Source of the DNA: Peptococcaceae bacterium
GTDB lineage: Bacteria > Bacillota > Peptococcia > Peptococcales > Peptococcaceae
Assembly: GCA_017622155.1 (NCBI GenBank)
Contig: JAGARS010000121.1
Span: forward strand, 1 to 5,974
Direction of reading: 5' to 3'
DNA: 5,974 nucleotides
Shown here: positions 1-5,965 of the stretch, one piece after another
Layout of the letters: each line of letters begins with the position of its first letter
Position numbering within the stretch: the stretch's first letter is position 1
Made by a program: the position numbers and the translations under genes
The notes under the pieces: generated by a model
Database searches by the model: none
Seen by the model: the letters and a program-made list of their open reading frames with translations, nothing else
Told to the model about the DNA's origin: nothing

Positions 1-17
1 AAGAATATGTTAGAATC

Positions 18-22
18 GAGGG
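18..22 (+). promoter_or_regulatory. Shine-Dalgarno site that sets the polA start
   Basis: GAGGG lies six bases before the ATG at 29 but directly abuts the in-frame ATG at 23. Normal spacing therefore favours the ATG at 29, giving a protein that begins MKLFVVIDG, with the first beta strand of the nuclease domain starting at once, as is usual for Pol I. The promoter would lie upstream of the window. Confidence 0.7.
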
Positions 23-28
23 ATGCGT

Positions 29-2824
29 ATGAAATTATTTGTTGTGATAGATGGCAAGAGCATTGCCAATAGATCATTTTATGCCATTCATATGCTGAGC
101 AATTCAAAAGGGATTATCACCAATGCAGTGTACGGGTTTACCAATATGCTGCAAAAGCTGATTCAGCAGGAACAGCCCGATTATCTGGCAGTGGCATTTG
201 ATGTAAGCCGCAAGGTGTTTCGCCATGAACAGTATGCGGAGTACAAGGCGCAGCGCAAAGGGATGCCGGAAGAGCTTCGTGATCAGATGGGTATTATCAA
301 AGATGTGCTGCGTGCTATGAATATCCCGATTTTTGAGCAGGAAGGCTATGAAGGTGACGATATTATCGGTACTATGGTGAAATGGGCCGAGCAGCAGGAT
401 ATTGAGAGTGTCATTGTTACCGGGGATAAGGACAGCTTGCAGCTCATTACCGACAAAACCAGTGTACACCTGACGAAAAAAGGTATCAGCGAACTGGGCA
501 TGTATGATTATGCCAATTTTCAGGCGGAATACAATCTGGTGCCGGACCAGATTCGTGATTTAAAAGGGCTGATGGGGGATAGTTCCGACAATATTCCGGG
601 CGTGCCGGGTGTAGGGGAAAAGACCGCATTAAAACTGCTGCATGATTATGGCACCATTGAAGAGCTGTATCAGCATTTGGATGATTTTAAGGGCAAAAAA
701 CTGGGCGATAAGCTGCGCGACAACGAAGACATGGCGCATTTGAGCAAGCAGCTGGCGACCATTTACTGTGAAGTGCCGCTGGAATTGAGTGAGGATGCTC
801 TTCGCCGCCATCCGTTTAATCGTCCGGCTTTGGTGCAGCTGTATAAAGATCTGGAACTGAAAAGCTTGTTAAAAGATTTAGATAAAATTATGCCGGAAGC
901 GCCGGAAGGCTATGTGACAGAAATGGCAGCGCCTGCTGATATTGATGCCATCTTTTCCAATGTGGTGCAGGATTTGATTGCAGAAGGGCAAGGCATTGCT
1001 GTGGATGCGGCGGAAGCAGAGGCGGTGTTTGCTGAATTGGATGCCGCAAATATTGCCGCTGCAGAGCCTGTTGAGCCGATACAGGTGAAAAAAGGCATCA
1101 TACTGCATGATATGACAGCACTGGAAGATGCGGTGGCATATCATATGCAGCAGCCTGTTAAAACAATTATTCTGATTGCGGAAACAACCGATGGAAATAT
1201 TCTGGATGCGAAGGTAACTCGCCTTGGGTTGTTTGTAGCGGATCAGCCATATAGTATTGCACTGACTGATGCACATGGAGAAGATTTTGCAGCTGCGGCG
1301 GAAATTTTGCGTCCGTGGATGGAAGCCGAGGATATTCTGGTAATGACCGATGATGCCAAGAAGCTGTATTCCTGTTTCCGGGCAGTGGGTATTCAGAGCA
1401 AGATGATTTTGTGGGACAGTGCGCTGATTGCATATCTTTTAAATCCGGAACGAAAGGATTTGAGCACAGAGGCGCTTTTGGCAGAGCAGTATGATTTGGT
1501 ATTGCCGGAAGAACCGAATGAGCATTTATTTGGCCTGCTGAAAGGGATTTTTGTGCTGAGTGAGCCTTTGGTAGACCGTCTGGATGAAGAAGGGCTGCTG
1601 GAATTGTATGCGAAGATAGAATTGCCTCTTTCTCAACTGCTGCCGGAGCTTGAGTATGAAGGGGTAAAAATCAACAGAGCATATCTGGAAGAGCTGGGCA
1701 AAGAATTAAACACACGCATTGAGGCTTTGACACAAAAGCTGTATGATACTGCCGGTGAAGAATTTAACTTGAATTCGTCTAAGCAGCTTGGTGTGATTTT
1801 ATTTGAAAAGCTGGGCCTGCCGGTAATTAAGAAAACCAAAACAGGCTATTCTACCGATGCGGAAGTACTGGATACGCTGGCTGAAGAATATGAATTTGTC
1901 AAGGATATTCTGGAATATCGTCAGCTAACCAAGCTGAAATCCACTTATATCGATGGCATCTTGAAACTGGTGCGTCCGGATACAGGCAAAGTGCACACCA
2001 CATTCAATCAGACCATTACTGCCACAGGGCGTTTGAGCAGTACAGAGCCAAATCTGCAGAATATCCCGATTAAGACAGAGGAAGGCAAACGGATTCGCAA
2101 AGCATTTGTGCCGTCCCATCCGGAGTATGTGCTGGTAGCGGCCGACTACTCTCAGATTGAGCTGCGCGTGCTGGCCCATATGAGCCAGGATCCTGTGCTG
2201 ATGGACAGTTTCAAAAACAATGAAGATATTCATCGCCGTACTGCATCGGAAGTATTTGGCGTACCGATGGAGGAAGTAACCAAAGAAATGCGCCGCAATG
2301 CCAAAGCGGTAAATTTCGGCATCATTTACGGGCAGACCGAGTTTGGGCTGAGCAAAGAGCTTGGCATCAGCCGCAGCCAGGCCAGAGAATATATCAGCAG
2401 TTATTTTGAACGCTACAGCGGTGTCAAACAGTGGATTGACAATACTGTACAAGATACCAGACTTACCGGTGTCAGCAAAACCATGATGGGCAGAAAACGA
2501 TATATCAAAGATATCAACAGCAAAAATTTCAATCTGCGCAGTTTTGCGGAGCGCACAGCGGTCAACAGCCCGATTCAGGGTACTGCTGCCGATATTATTA
2601 AGCTTGCCATGCTGAAAGTGCAGGAAAATATCAAAGCGCACAAAATGAAATCCAAAATGCTGCTGCAGGTGCATGACGAGCTGATTTTTGAAGTGCCGCC
2701 GGCAGAAATTGCAGGGCTGATTGTAATTCTGAAAGAATGCATGGAAAACGCTGTTACGCTGGATGTGCCGCTGAAAATCGATGTGAATGTAGGGTTTGAC
2801 TGGTACGATATGCAGCGGGTATAA
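29..2824 (+). CDS. polA: DNA polymerase I with inactive proofreading domain
   Basis: Cytoplasmic DNA polymerase I, which removes RNA primers and fills gaps during lagging-strand synthesis and excision repair. From the ATG at 29 it has 931 residues, close to the 928 of E. coli Pol I. Residues 1-290 are the 5'-nuclease (FEN) domain, with its acidic metal ligands visible: D8, D58, the GDD at 109-111, TGDKD at 131-135 and GDSSDN at 183-188 followed by the helix-hairpin-helix GVPGVGEKTA. Residues 295-350 are an Ala/Glu-rich linker. Residues 355-515 have the position of the 3'-5' exonuclease domain, but the DxE pair, the second Asp and the YxxxD motif are not recognisable, so proofreading is probably lost, as known for Bacillus and Thermus Pol I. 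Residues 540-931 are the polymerase: motif A DYSQIELR (D706), motif B RRNAKAVNFGIIYG (K759, F763, Y767) and motif C VHDE (H882, D883). Gene ytaF follows without an evident terminator. Identity is secure. Confidence 0.98.
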   Translation: MKLFVVIDGKSIANRSFYAIHMLSNSKGIITNAVYGFTNMLQKLIQQEQPDYLAVAFDVSRKVFRHEQYAEYKAQRKGMPEELRDQMGIIKDVLRAMNIPIFEQEGYEGDDIIGTMVKWAEQQDIESVIVTGDKDSLQLITDKTSVHLTKKGISELGMYDYANFQAEYNLVPDQIRDLKGLMGDSSDNIPGVPGVGEKTALKLLHDYGTIEELYQHLDDFKGKKLGDKLRDNEDMAHLSKQLATIYCEVPLELSEDALRRHPFNRPALVQLYKDLELKSLLKDLDKIMPEAPEGYVTEMAAPADIDAIFSNVVQDLIAEGQGIAVDAAEAEAVFAELDAANIAAAEPVEPIQVKKGIILHDMTALEDAVAYHMQQPVKTIILIAETTDGNILDAKVTRLGLFVADQPYSIALTDAHGEDFAAAAEILRPWMEAEDILVMTDDAKKLYSCFRAVGIQSKMILWDSALIAYLLNPERKDLSTEALLAEQYDLVLPEEPNEHLFGLLKGIFVLSEPLVDRLDEEGLLELYAKIELPLSQLLPELEYEGVKINRAYLEELGKELNTRIEALTQKLYDTAGEEFNLNSSKQLGVILFEKLGLPVIKKTKTGYSTDAEVLDTLAEEYEFVKDILEYRQLTKLKSTYIDGILKLVRPDTGKVHTTFNQTITATGRLSSTEPNLQNIPIKTEEGKRIRKAFVPSHPEYVLVAADYSQIELRVLAHMSQDPVLMDSFKNNEDIHRRTASEVFGVPMEEVTKEMRRNAKAVNFGIIYGQTEFGLSKELGISRSQAREYISSYFERYSGVKQWIDNTVQDTRLTGVSKTMMGRKRYIKDINSKNFNLRSFAERTAVNSPIQGTAADIIKLAMLKVQENIKAHKMKSKMLLQVHDELIFEVPPAEIAGLIVILKECMENAVTLDVPLKIDVNVGFDWYDMQRV

Positions 2825-2883
2825 AACTGAATAACAAGTATGCACTTGTCGCCTCTGATTTCCATATAGTAATACAGGAGATT

Positions 2884-2888
2884 GGAGG
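2884..2888 (+). promoter_or_regulatory. Shine-Dalgarno site favouring a TTG start for ytaF
   Basis: GGAGG lies eight bases before the TTG at 2897. The longer in-frame candidate, TTG at 2882, has only an AGGAG (2876-2880) one base away, which is too close. An in-frame TAA at 2870-2872 rules out any earlier start, and no ATG is available in the interval. Confidence 0.6.
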
Positions 2889-2896
2889 CGATTGTT

Positions 2897-3565
2897 TTGT
2901 TGTTTACAATATTGCTGGCAGTTATTTTAAGTATTGACTGTTTAGGTGTGGGGCTGGCCTATGGGATGCGCCATGTAGTGCTGCCCTGGTACGGCCGGGT
3001 GATTATCAGCTGTTGTTCCGGTATCGCTATAGCGGTATCGATGTGTCTGGGCCGGCTGTTGGAGGGCATTATCCCCGGAGAGCAGATTCATTTGTTTGGG
3101 GAAAGCATGCTGGTGTGTCTTGGTGTGTTTTTTCTGGTGCGCAGTATTATGGAGCTTCGTAAAGAACGTGTGGAGGAACTGTGCACCGATGAAACTGACA
3201 GTGCATGTGTTTCAGAAACACCGCTGTTTCAATGGCGTGTGCCCGGGCTGGATGTGATGATCAAAATCATGAACAATCCGCAGCATGCAGATTTAGATCA
3301 TTCCGGGCAAATCAACAGCAAAGAGGCTGTATGGCTGGGGTTTGCTCTGGCTATGGATTCTTTCGGCGCAGGGGTATGTATTGCCCTTATGGGTTTCTCT
3401 GTGCTGTGGGTAAGCATCTGCACATTATCGTTTGCGTTTTTGTTAGTATCGGCAGGATACATCTGGGGCGGTCGTGCCGGAGAAGTGCCGCAGTACCGTA
3501 AGCTGAATCTGCTGCCGGGCATTATGCTTATTACGCTGGGCATGATACGAATTCTGTTTATTTAA
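2897..3565 (+). CDS. ytaF: YtaF-type sporulation membrane protein (MntP-like family)
   Basis: Integral membrane protein of the family containing the manganese exporter MntP and the spore-former protein YtaF; the substrate and exact role of YtaF are not established. With the TTG at 2897 it has 222 residues (227 from TTG 2882). Six hydrophobic segments are visible, roughly 2-22, 34-53, 69-85, 144-168, 170-188 and 204-221, in two halves of three. Each half carries a similar membrane motif with a buried Asp: SIDCLGVGL (D14) in helix 1 and AMDSFGAGV (D154) in helix 4, matching the family's internal duplication and its presumed metal-site acids. The soluble loop between the halves ends in an EF-hand-like motif (residues 132-143) just before helix 4. 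It lies between polA and coaE, the same place as B. subtilis ytaF except that mutM is missing. The position supports YtaF over a true MntP. Function is inferred from family and context only. Confidence 0.85.
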   Translation: MLFTILLAVILSIDCLGVGLAYGMRHVVLPWYGRVIISCCSGIAIAVSMCLGRLLEGIIPGEQIHLFGESMLVCLGVFFLVRSIMELRKERVEELCTDETDSACVSETPLFQWRVPGLDVMIKIMNNPQHADLDHSGQINSKEAVWLGFALAMDSFGAGVCIALMGFSVLWVSICTLSFAFLLVSAGYIWGGRAGEVPQYRKLNLLPGIMLITLGMIRILFI

Positions 3566-3606
3566 GATATTTATACTATCGGTTTTCTGTAGTGCTTTTT
3601 CTATAT

Positions 3607-3618
3607 TTATTGTATAAT
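3607..3618 (+). promoter_or_regulatory. Possible -10 region of a coaE promoter
   Basis: The perfect -10 hexamer TATAAT is at 3613-3618, in the AT-rich 89-base gap between ytaF and coaE, about 37 bases before the coaE ATG. No good -35 hexamer lies 16-18 bases upstream (TAGTGC at 3590-3595 is poor). It may be a weak or activator-dependent promoter, adding to read-through from polA-ytaF. The 12-mer TTATTGTATAAT here recurs at 4237-4248. Confidence 0.4.
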
Positions 3619-3654
3619 CGATATCGTGAATGAAAACAAAAGGGGGCGGCAGTT

Positions 3655-4269
3655 ATGACAGCGCATACAGCGGCAATTATTGGTCTTACCGGAGGGATTG
3701 CCTGTGGCAAATCTGTAATCAGTGCGTATTTGCAGGAAAAAGGCATTCCTGTTATTGATGGCGATGTTGTGGCTCGCCAGATTGTAGAGCCGGGCACGAA
3801 AGGCCTGGCACAGATTGTTGAGGTGTTCGGTGCGGAATATTTACAGCCTGATGGCACGCTGAATCGTGCACTGCTGGGAAGCACTGTATTTGCTGATACA
3901 GACGCATTACACAAGCTGAATGCAATCACCAAGCCACTCCTTTTAGAAAGCTTTAAATCGCAAATAAACGCCTTACAGCATCATCCGGTGATTGTACTGG
4001 ATGCGGCGCTTCTTTTAGAAGATGAAGCCTATTATGCGCTGGTGGATACGGTATGGGTAGTGATTGCATCACCGGAACAACAGCTTGCGCGTTTGATGAA
4101 ACGCAACGGCTGCAGTGCCGAGGAAGCGCAAAATCGTATTCATGCGCAAATGAGCAATGAGGAGCGTATGGTGTATGCCGATGCTGTAATTGACAATAAC
4201 GGCACCGTTGCGGAAACTATTGCTCAGGTAGAGCAATTATTGTATAATATATCCGTTCGTGTACAATAG
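3655..4269 (+). CDS. coaE: Dephospho-CoA kinase
   Basis: Catalyses the last step of coenzyme A synthesis: ATP-dependent phosphorylation of the ribose 3'-hydroxyl of dephospho-CoA, in the cytoplasm. The 204-residue protein has the usual length and shows the P-loop GLTGGIACGKS at residues 10-20 (K19, S20), then VIDGDVVARQIVEPG at 33-47, the family's VIDADxxAR motif with Gly replacing Ala. The substrate-site strand VLDAALLLE has Ala where Pro is common. The lid/adenine region RLMKRNGCSAEEAQNRIHAQM and the C-terminal ADAVIDNNG are typical. The ATG at 3655 follows an AGGGGG Shine-Dalgarno (3641-3646) by eight bases. It sits downstream of polA and ytaF, as in B. subtilis (ytaG), and 25 bases before cysK, so co-transcription is likely. 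Nothing suggests loss of activity. Identification is firm. Confidence 0.96.
   Translation: MTAHTAAIIGLTGGIACGKSVISAYLQEKGIPVIDGDVVARQIVEPGTKGLAQIVEVFGAEYLQPDGTLNRALLGSTVFADTDALHKLNAITKPLLLESFKSQINALQHHPVIVLDAALLLEDEAYYALVDTVWVVIASPEQQLARLMKRNGCSAEEAQNRIHAQMSNEERMVYADAVIDNNGTVAETIAQVEQLLYNISVRVQ
4220..4248 (+). promoter_or_regulatory. Likely cysK promoter inside the end of coaE
   Basis: TTGCTC (4220-4225) and a perfect TATAAT (4243-4248) are separated by 17 bases, the optimal sigma-A spacing. The -35 retains the key TTG. Initiation would fall near 4255, giving a leader of about 40 bases before the cysK ATG at 4295, too short for a T-box or S-box riboswitch. It overlaps the last codons of coaE, so cysK could be expressed independently of coaE. 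The sequence around the -10 (ATTAT-TGT-ATAAT, 4236-4248) is also a small palindrome. Confidence 0.5.
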
Positions 4270-4294
4270 ATACTGAAAGCAAAGAGGAAAAGAT

Positions 4295-5239
4295 ATGTCT
4301 GTAAATAACAAGGTTTGCAATACAATATTAGAAGCTATGGGCAACACACCGATGATTCGCTTGAATCGTATGGTGGATGCAGATAGTGCTGATGTACTGG
4401 TAAAATTCGAAGGTTTAAATGTGGGCGGCTCTATCAAAACCCGCACGGCATTTTGTATGATTGAGGCTGCGGAGCAGAAGGGGCTGATTCATGCAGATAC
4501 CATTATCGTAGAGCCTACCAGCGGCAATCAGGGTGTAGGGATTGCTTTGGTGGCAGCAGTGAAAGGGTACAAAAGTATTATTATTATGCCGGACTCGGTG
4601 AGTGAAGAACGCCGCAAGCTGGTGCAGAATTATGGTGCGGAAGTGGTACTGATTCATGATGAAGGCGATATCGGTGCTTGTATTGCTGAATGTGCGGCTG
4701 CAGCACAGCGTATGGCAGAAGAAAATCCAAAGGTGTATGTACCGCAGCAGTTTGAAAATCCGGCCAATGTGATGGCGCACCATACACAGACAGCCAGAGA
4801 GATTCTGGCACAGACCGAAGGCATTGTGATTGACGGGTATTGTTCCGGCATTGGCACAGGCGGCACGATTACAGGCGTAGGGGAAATCTTAAAATCCGCA
4901 AACCCGCAAATGGAGATCTGGGCGGTGGAACCGGAGCATGCAGCTATTTTATCCGGCGGCATGATTGGCACCCATATTCAGATGGGCATCGGTGATGGCT
5001 TGATTCCGCCGATTTTGAATCAGCATATTTATGATGATGTTGTTATCATTACCGATGATGAAGCATTAAAGACAGCCAAAGATTTAGCGCGCCTGGAAGG
5101 GCTGATGTGCGGTATTTCCAGCGGCACCAATGTAGCTGCTGCGTTAAAGCTGGCCAAAAAACTGGGCAAAGGTAAAACAGTTGTTACAATTCTGCCGGAT
5201 ACAGCAGAGCGTTATTTCAGTACAGCATTGTTTGAATAA
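4295..5239 (+). CDS. cysK: Cysteine synthase-like PLP-dependent enzyme (CysK family)
   Basis: Fold-type II PLP enzyme of the cysteine synthase family, expected to make L-cysteine from O-acetylserine and sulfide in the cytoplasm. It has 314 residues, normal for CysK. Recognisable motifs are GNTPMIRLNR (16-25), the PLP lysine K48 in GGSIKTR, the substrate-binding loop EPTSGNQG (73-80), PQQFENPAN (150-158), the PLP-phosphate loop GIGTGGTITG (185-194), IGDGLIP (232-238), the pyridine-ring serine in GISSG (273-277) and the tail PDTAERYFST (301-310). Two motifs depart from textbook CysK: SIKTR instead of SVKDR, and SGNQG instead of SGNTG. This suggests a divergent subgroup, and the natural substrate could differ (for example O-phosphoserine or another beta-substituted serine). 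AGAGGA lies six bases before the ATG. The gene has a likely promoter in coaE and a strong terminator 13 bases after its stop. Family is certain; the exact substrate is inferred. Confidence 0.88.
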   Translation: MSVNNKVCNTILEAMGNTPMIRLNRMVDADSADVLVKFEGLNVGGSIKTRTAFCMIEAAEQKGLIHADTIIVEPTSGNQGVGIALVAAVKGYKSIIIMPDSVSEERRKLVQNYGAEVVLIHDEGDIGACIAECAAAAQRMAEENPKVYVPQQFENPANVMAHHTQTAREILAQTEGIVIDGYCSGIGTGGTITGVGEILKSANPQMEIWAVEPEHAAILSGGMIGTHIQMGIGDGLIPPILNQHIYDDVVIITDDEALKTAKDLARLEGLMCGISSGTNVAAALKLAKKLGKGKTVVTILPDTAERYFSTALFE

Positions 5240-5252
5240 ACGAATGAAAGCT

Positions 5253-5283
5253 AAAGCTGATGTCTTCGGATGTCAGCTTTTTT
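5253..5283 (+). terminator. Intrinsic terminator after cysK with UUCG tetraloop
   Basis: The arms AAAGCTGA (5253-5260) and TCAGCTTT (5273-5280) pair perfectly. The inner bases extend the stem by two G-U pairs, a U-A and a C-G pair, closing on the stable C(UUCG)G tetraloop at 5265-5268. The stem of about 12 pairs runs directly into a T run (5278-5283). It begins 13 bases after the cysK stop, so it should end the polA/coaE/cysK transcripts before the ybaK-like gene. Confidence 0.92.
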
Positions 5284-5331
5284 ATCAATAAAGCATAAAT
5301 CAGTTTATAGAACAGGAAAGGCGGCAGAGAA

Positions 5332-5802
5332 ATGTCAATCGAAAGAGGAAGAGCATATTTTGCACAGTTTGGTATGGAAGATCAGGTTATTGAATTTAAT
5401 GTGTCCAGTGCAACTGTAGAATTGGCAGCGGCAGCGTTAAATTGTGAGCCGCAGCGTATTGCAAAAACATTATCGTTTCTGGTAGACGGGCAGGCAATCT
5501 TGATTGTAGCGGCAGGCGATGCCCGCATTGATAATCCAAAATATAAAACACAGTTTGGTGTAAAAGCCAAAATGATTGCGGCAGAGGATGTAGAACCGCT
5601 TATCGGTCATGGCATTGGCGGTGTGTGTCCGTTTGGTATCAATGAAGGTGTGATGGTATATCTGGACGAATCCTTGAAACGGTTTATCACAGTATATCCT
5701 GCTTGCGGAAGCGGAAACAGCGCTATTGAGCTGACAATCCCGCAGCTGGAGCAGTATTCCGGCTATACTGCATGGGTAGATGTATGCAAAGACTGGCAGT
5801 GA
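5332..5802 (+). CDS. YbaK/EbsC-family aminoacyl-tRNA trans-editing protein
   Basis: A free-standing 156-residue protein with one YbaK/aminoacyl-tRNA-editing domain, homologous to the insertion domain of bacterial ProRS. Characterised family members hydrolyse mischarged tRNAs, notably Cys-tRNA-Pro (YbaK) and Ala-tRNA-Pro (ProXp-ala). Visible hallmarks are the IEFNVSSATVELAA start, the conserved lysine K45 in RIAKTLSF, AAGDARIDNPKYK (60-72), GHGIGGVCPFG (92-102), YLDESLKRF and YPACGSGNSAIELT (122-135). The CPFG and ACGSGNSA variants resemble the B. subtilis YwhH-type group more than E. coli YbaK, so the exact amino acid removed is uncertain. The ATG at 5332 is preceded by AAAGG (5317-5321) at ten bases. 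The gene follows the cysK terminator and lacks a convincing promoter in the remaining 48 bases; candidates TATAGA (5306-5311) and CATAAA (5294-5299) have no matching -35. A tRNA-Pro gene follows 89 bases later, which fits a tRNA-Pro substrate. Confidence 0.9.
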   Translation: MSIERGRAYFAQFGMEDQVIEFNVSSATVELAAAALNCEPQRIAKTLSFLVDGQAILIVAAGDARIDNPKYKTQFGVKAKMIAAEDVEPLIGHGIGGVCPFGINEGVMVYLDESLKRFITVYPACGSGNSAIELTIPQLEQYSGYTAWVDVCKDWQ

Positions 5803-5816
5803 GAACTGTAAGTTTC

Positions 5817-5842
5817 AAAAAAACAATAAAAAACTCAAAAAA
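5817..5842 (+). promoter_or_regulatory. Phased A-tracts upstream of the tRNA promoter (UP-element-like)
   Basis: Three runs of six or seven A occur at 5817-5823, 5828-5833 and 5837-5842, with centres 10.5 and 9 bases apart, ending four bases before the -35 box. A-tracts repeated once per helical turn bend DNA, and AT-rich sequence at this position can bind the RNA polymerase alpha C-terminal domains. This is common at strong stable-RNA promoters. Confidence 0.6.
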
Positions 5843-5846
5843 TCTG

Positions 5847-5875
5847 TTGACAAATCCAACGAAAAAAGATATAAT
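5847..5875 (+). promoter_or_regulatory. Consensus sigma-A promoter of the tRNA-Pro gene
   Basis: TTGACA (5847-5852) and TATAAT (5870-5875) both match the consensus perfectly and are 17 bases apart. Initiation is expected around 5882-5883, giving a leader of about nine or ten bases before the mature tRNA, for removal by RNase P. The region after the -10 starts AACTTTCG and is not a GC-rich discriminator. Confidence 0.92.
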
Positions 5876-5887
5876 AACTTTCGTTGG
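5856..5887. repeat. Inverted repeat bracketing the -10 box
   Basis: CCAACGAAA (5856-5864) and TTTCGTTGG (5879-5887) are perfect 9-base inverted copies separated by 14 bases that contain the TATAAT. The left arm lies in the -35/-10 spacer and the right arm covers the expected start site. Arm centres are 23 bases apart, about two helical turns. This could be an operator; a transcript initiated at this promoter would contain only about half of the right arm, so a DNA-level role is more likely than an RNA hairpin. Confidence 0.6.
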
Positions 5888-5891
5888 TTGA

Positions 5892-5965
5892 CGGGGTGTG
5901 GCTCAGTTTGGTAGAGTACGTGGTTTGGGACCATGGGGCCGGGGGTTCGAATCCCTCCACCCCGA
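5892..5965 (+). tRNA. tRNA-Pro, anticodon UGG
   Basis: A complete cloverleaf of 74 bases can be folded by hand. The acceptor stem CGGGGTG (5892-5898) pairs perfectly with CACCCCG (5958-5964). The D arm is GCTC/GAGT. The anticodon stem is CGTGG/CCATG with loop TTTGGGA, placing TGG at 5926-5928. The variable loop is GGGCC and the T arm is GGGGG-TTCGAAT-CCCTC. C1-G72 and discriminator A73 are the usual identity elements of bacterial tRNA-Pro. The 3' CCA is not encoded (CTC follows), so a nucleotidyltransferase must add it. A suitably modified UGG anticodon can read all four proline codons. The gene has its own consensus promoter; the window ends nine bases later, and further tRNAs could follow. 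Confidence 0.97.

Noticed and set aside
11..16. TAGAAT resembling a -10 box before polA
   Set aside because: A start from it would fall around base 23, inside or past the Shine-Dalgarno site, and any -35 would be outside the window.
2437..2442. TTGACA within polA
   Set aside because: No -10-like hexamer lies 16-18 bases downstream; it is coding sequence.
1925..2845. 306-codon open frame on the minus strand opposite the polA polymerase domain
   Set aside because: It runs antisense to a strongly conserved region of polA, its translation is rich in Cys, His and Phe with no recognisable domain, and it has no promoter. It is a by-product of polA codon use.
2834..2849. Hairpin ACAAGT-ATGC-ACTTGT after polA
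   Set aside because: A perfect six-base stem, but no T run follows (CGCCTCTG), so it is not an intrinsic terminator. It is short enough to be chance.
3205..3501. 98-codon + strand frame inside ytaF
   Set aside because: It overlaps the conserved EF-hand and helix-4 coding region in another frame, and its Arg/Cys-rich translation resembles no family.
5797..5808. CAGT-GAGA-ACTG stem at the end of the ybaK-like gene as a terminator
   Set aside because: Only four pairs, and followed by AAGTTTC and then A-rich rather than T-rich DNA, so it would not terminate + strand transcription.
5817..5867. A-rich repeats as a CRISPR array or tandem repeat
   Set aside because: The units are plain A-runs without a conserved repeat/spacer pattern; they fit an UP element or bent DNA better.
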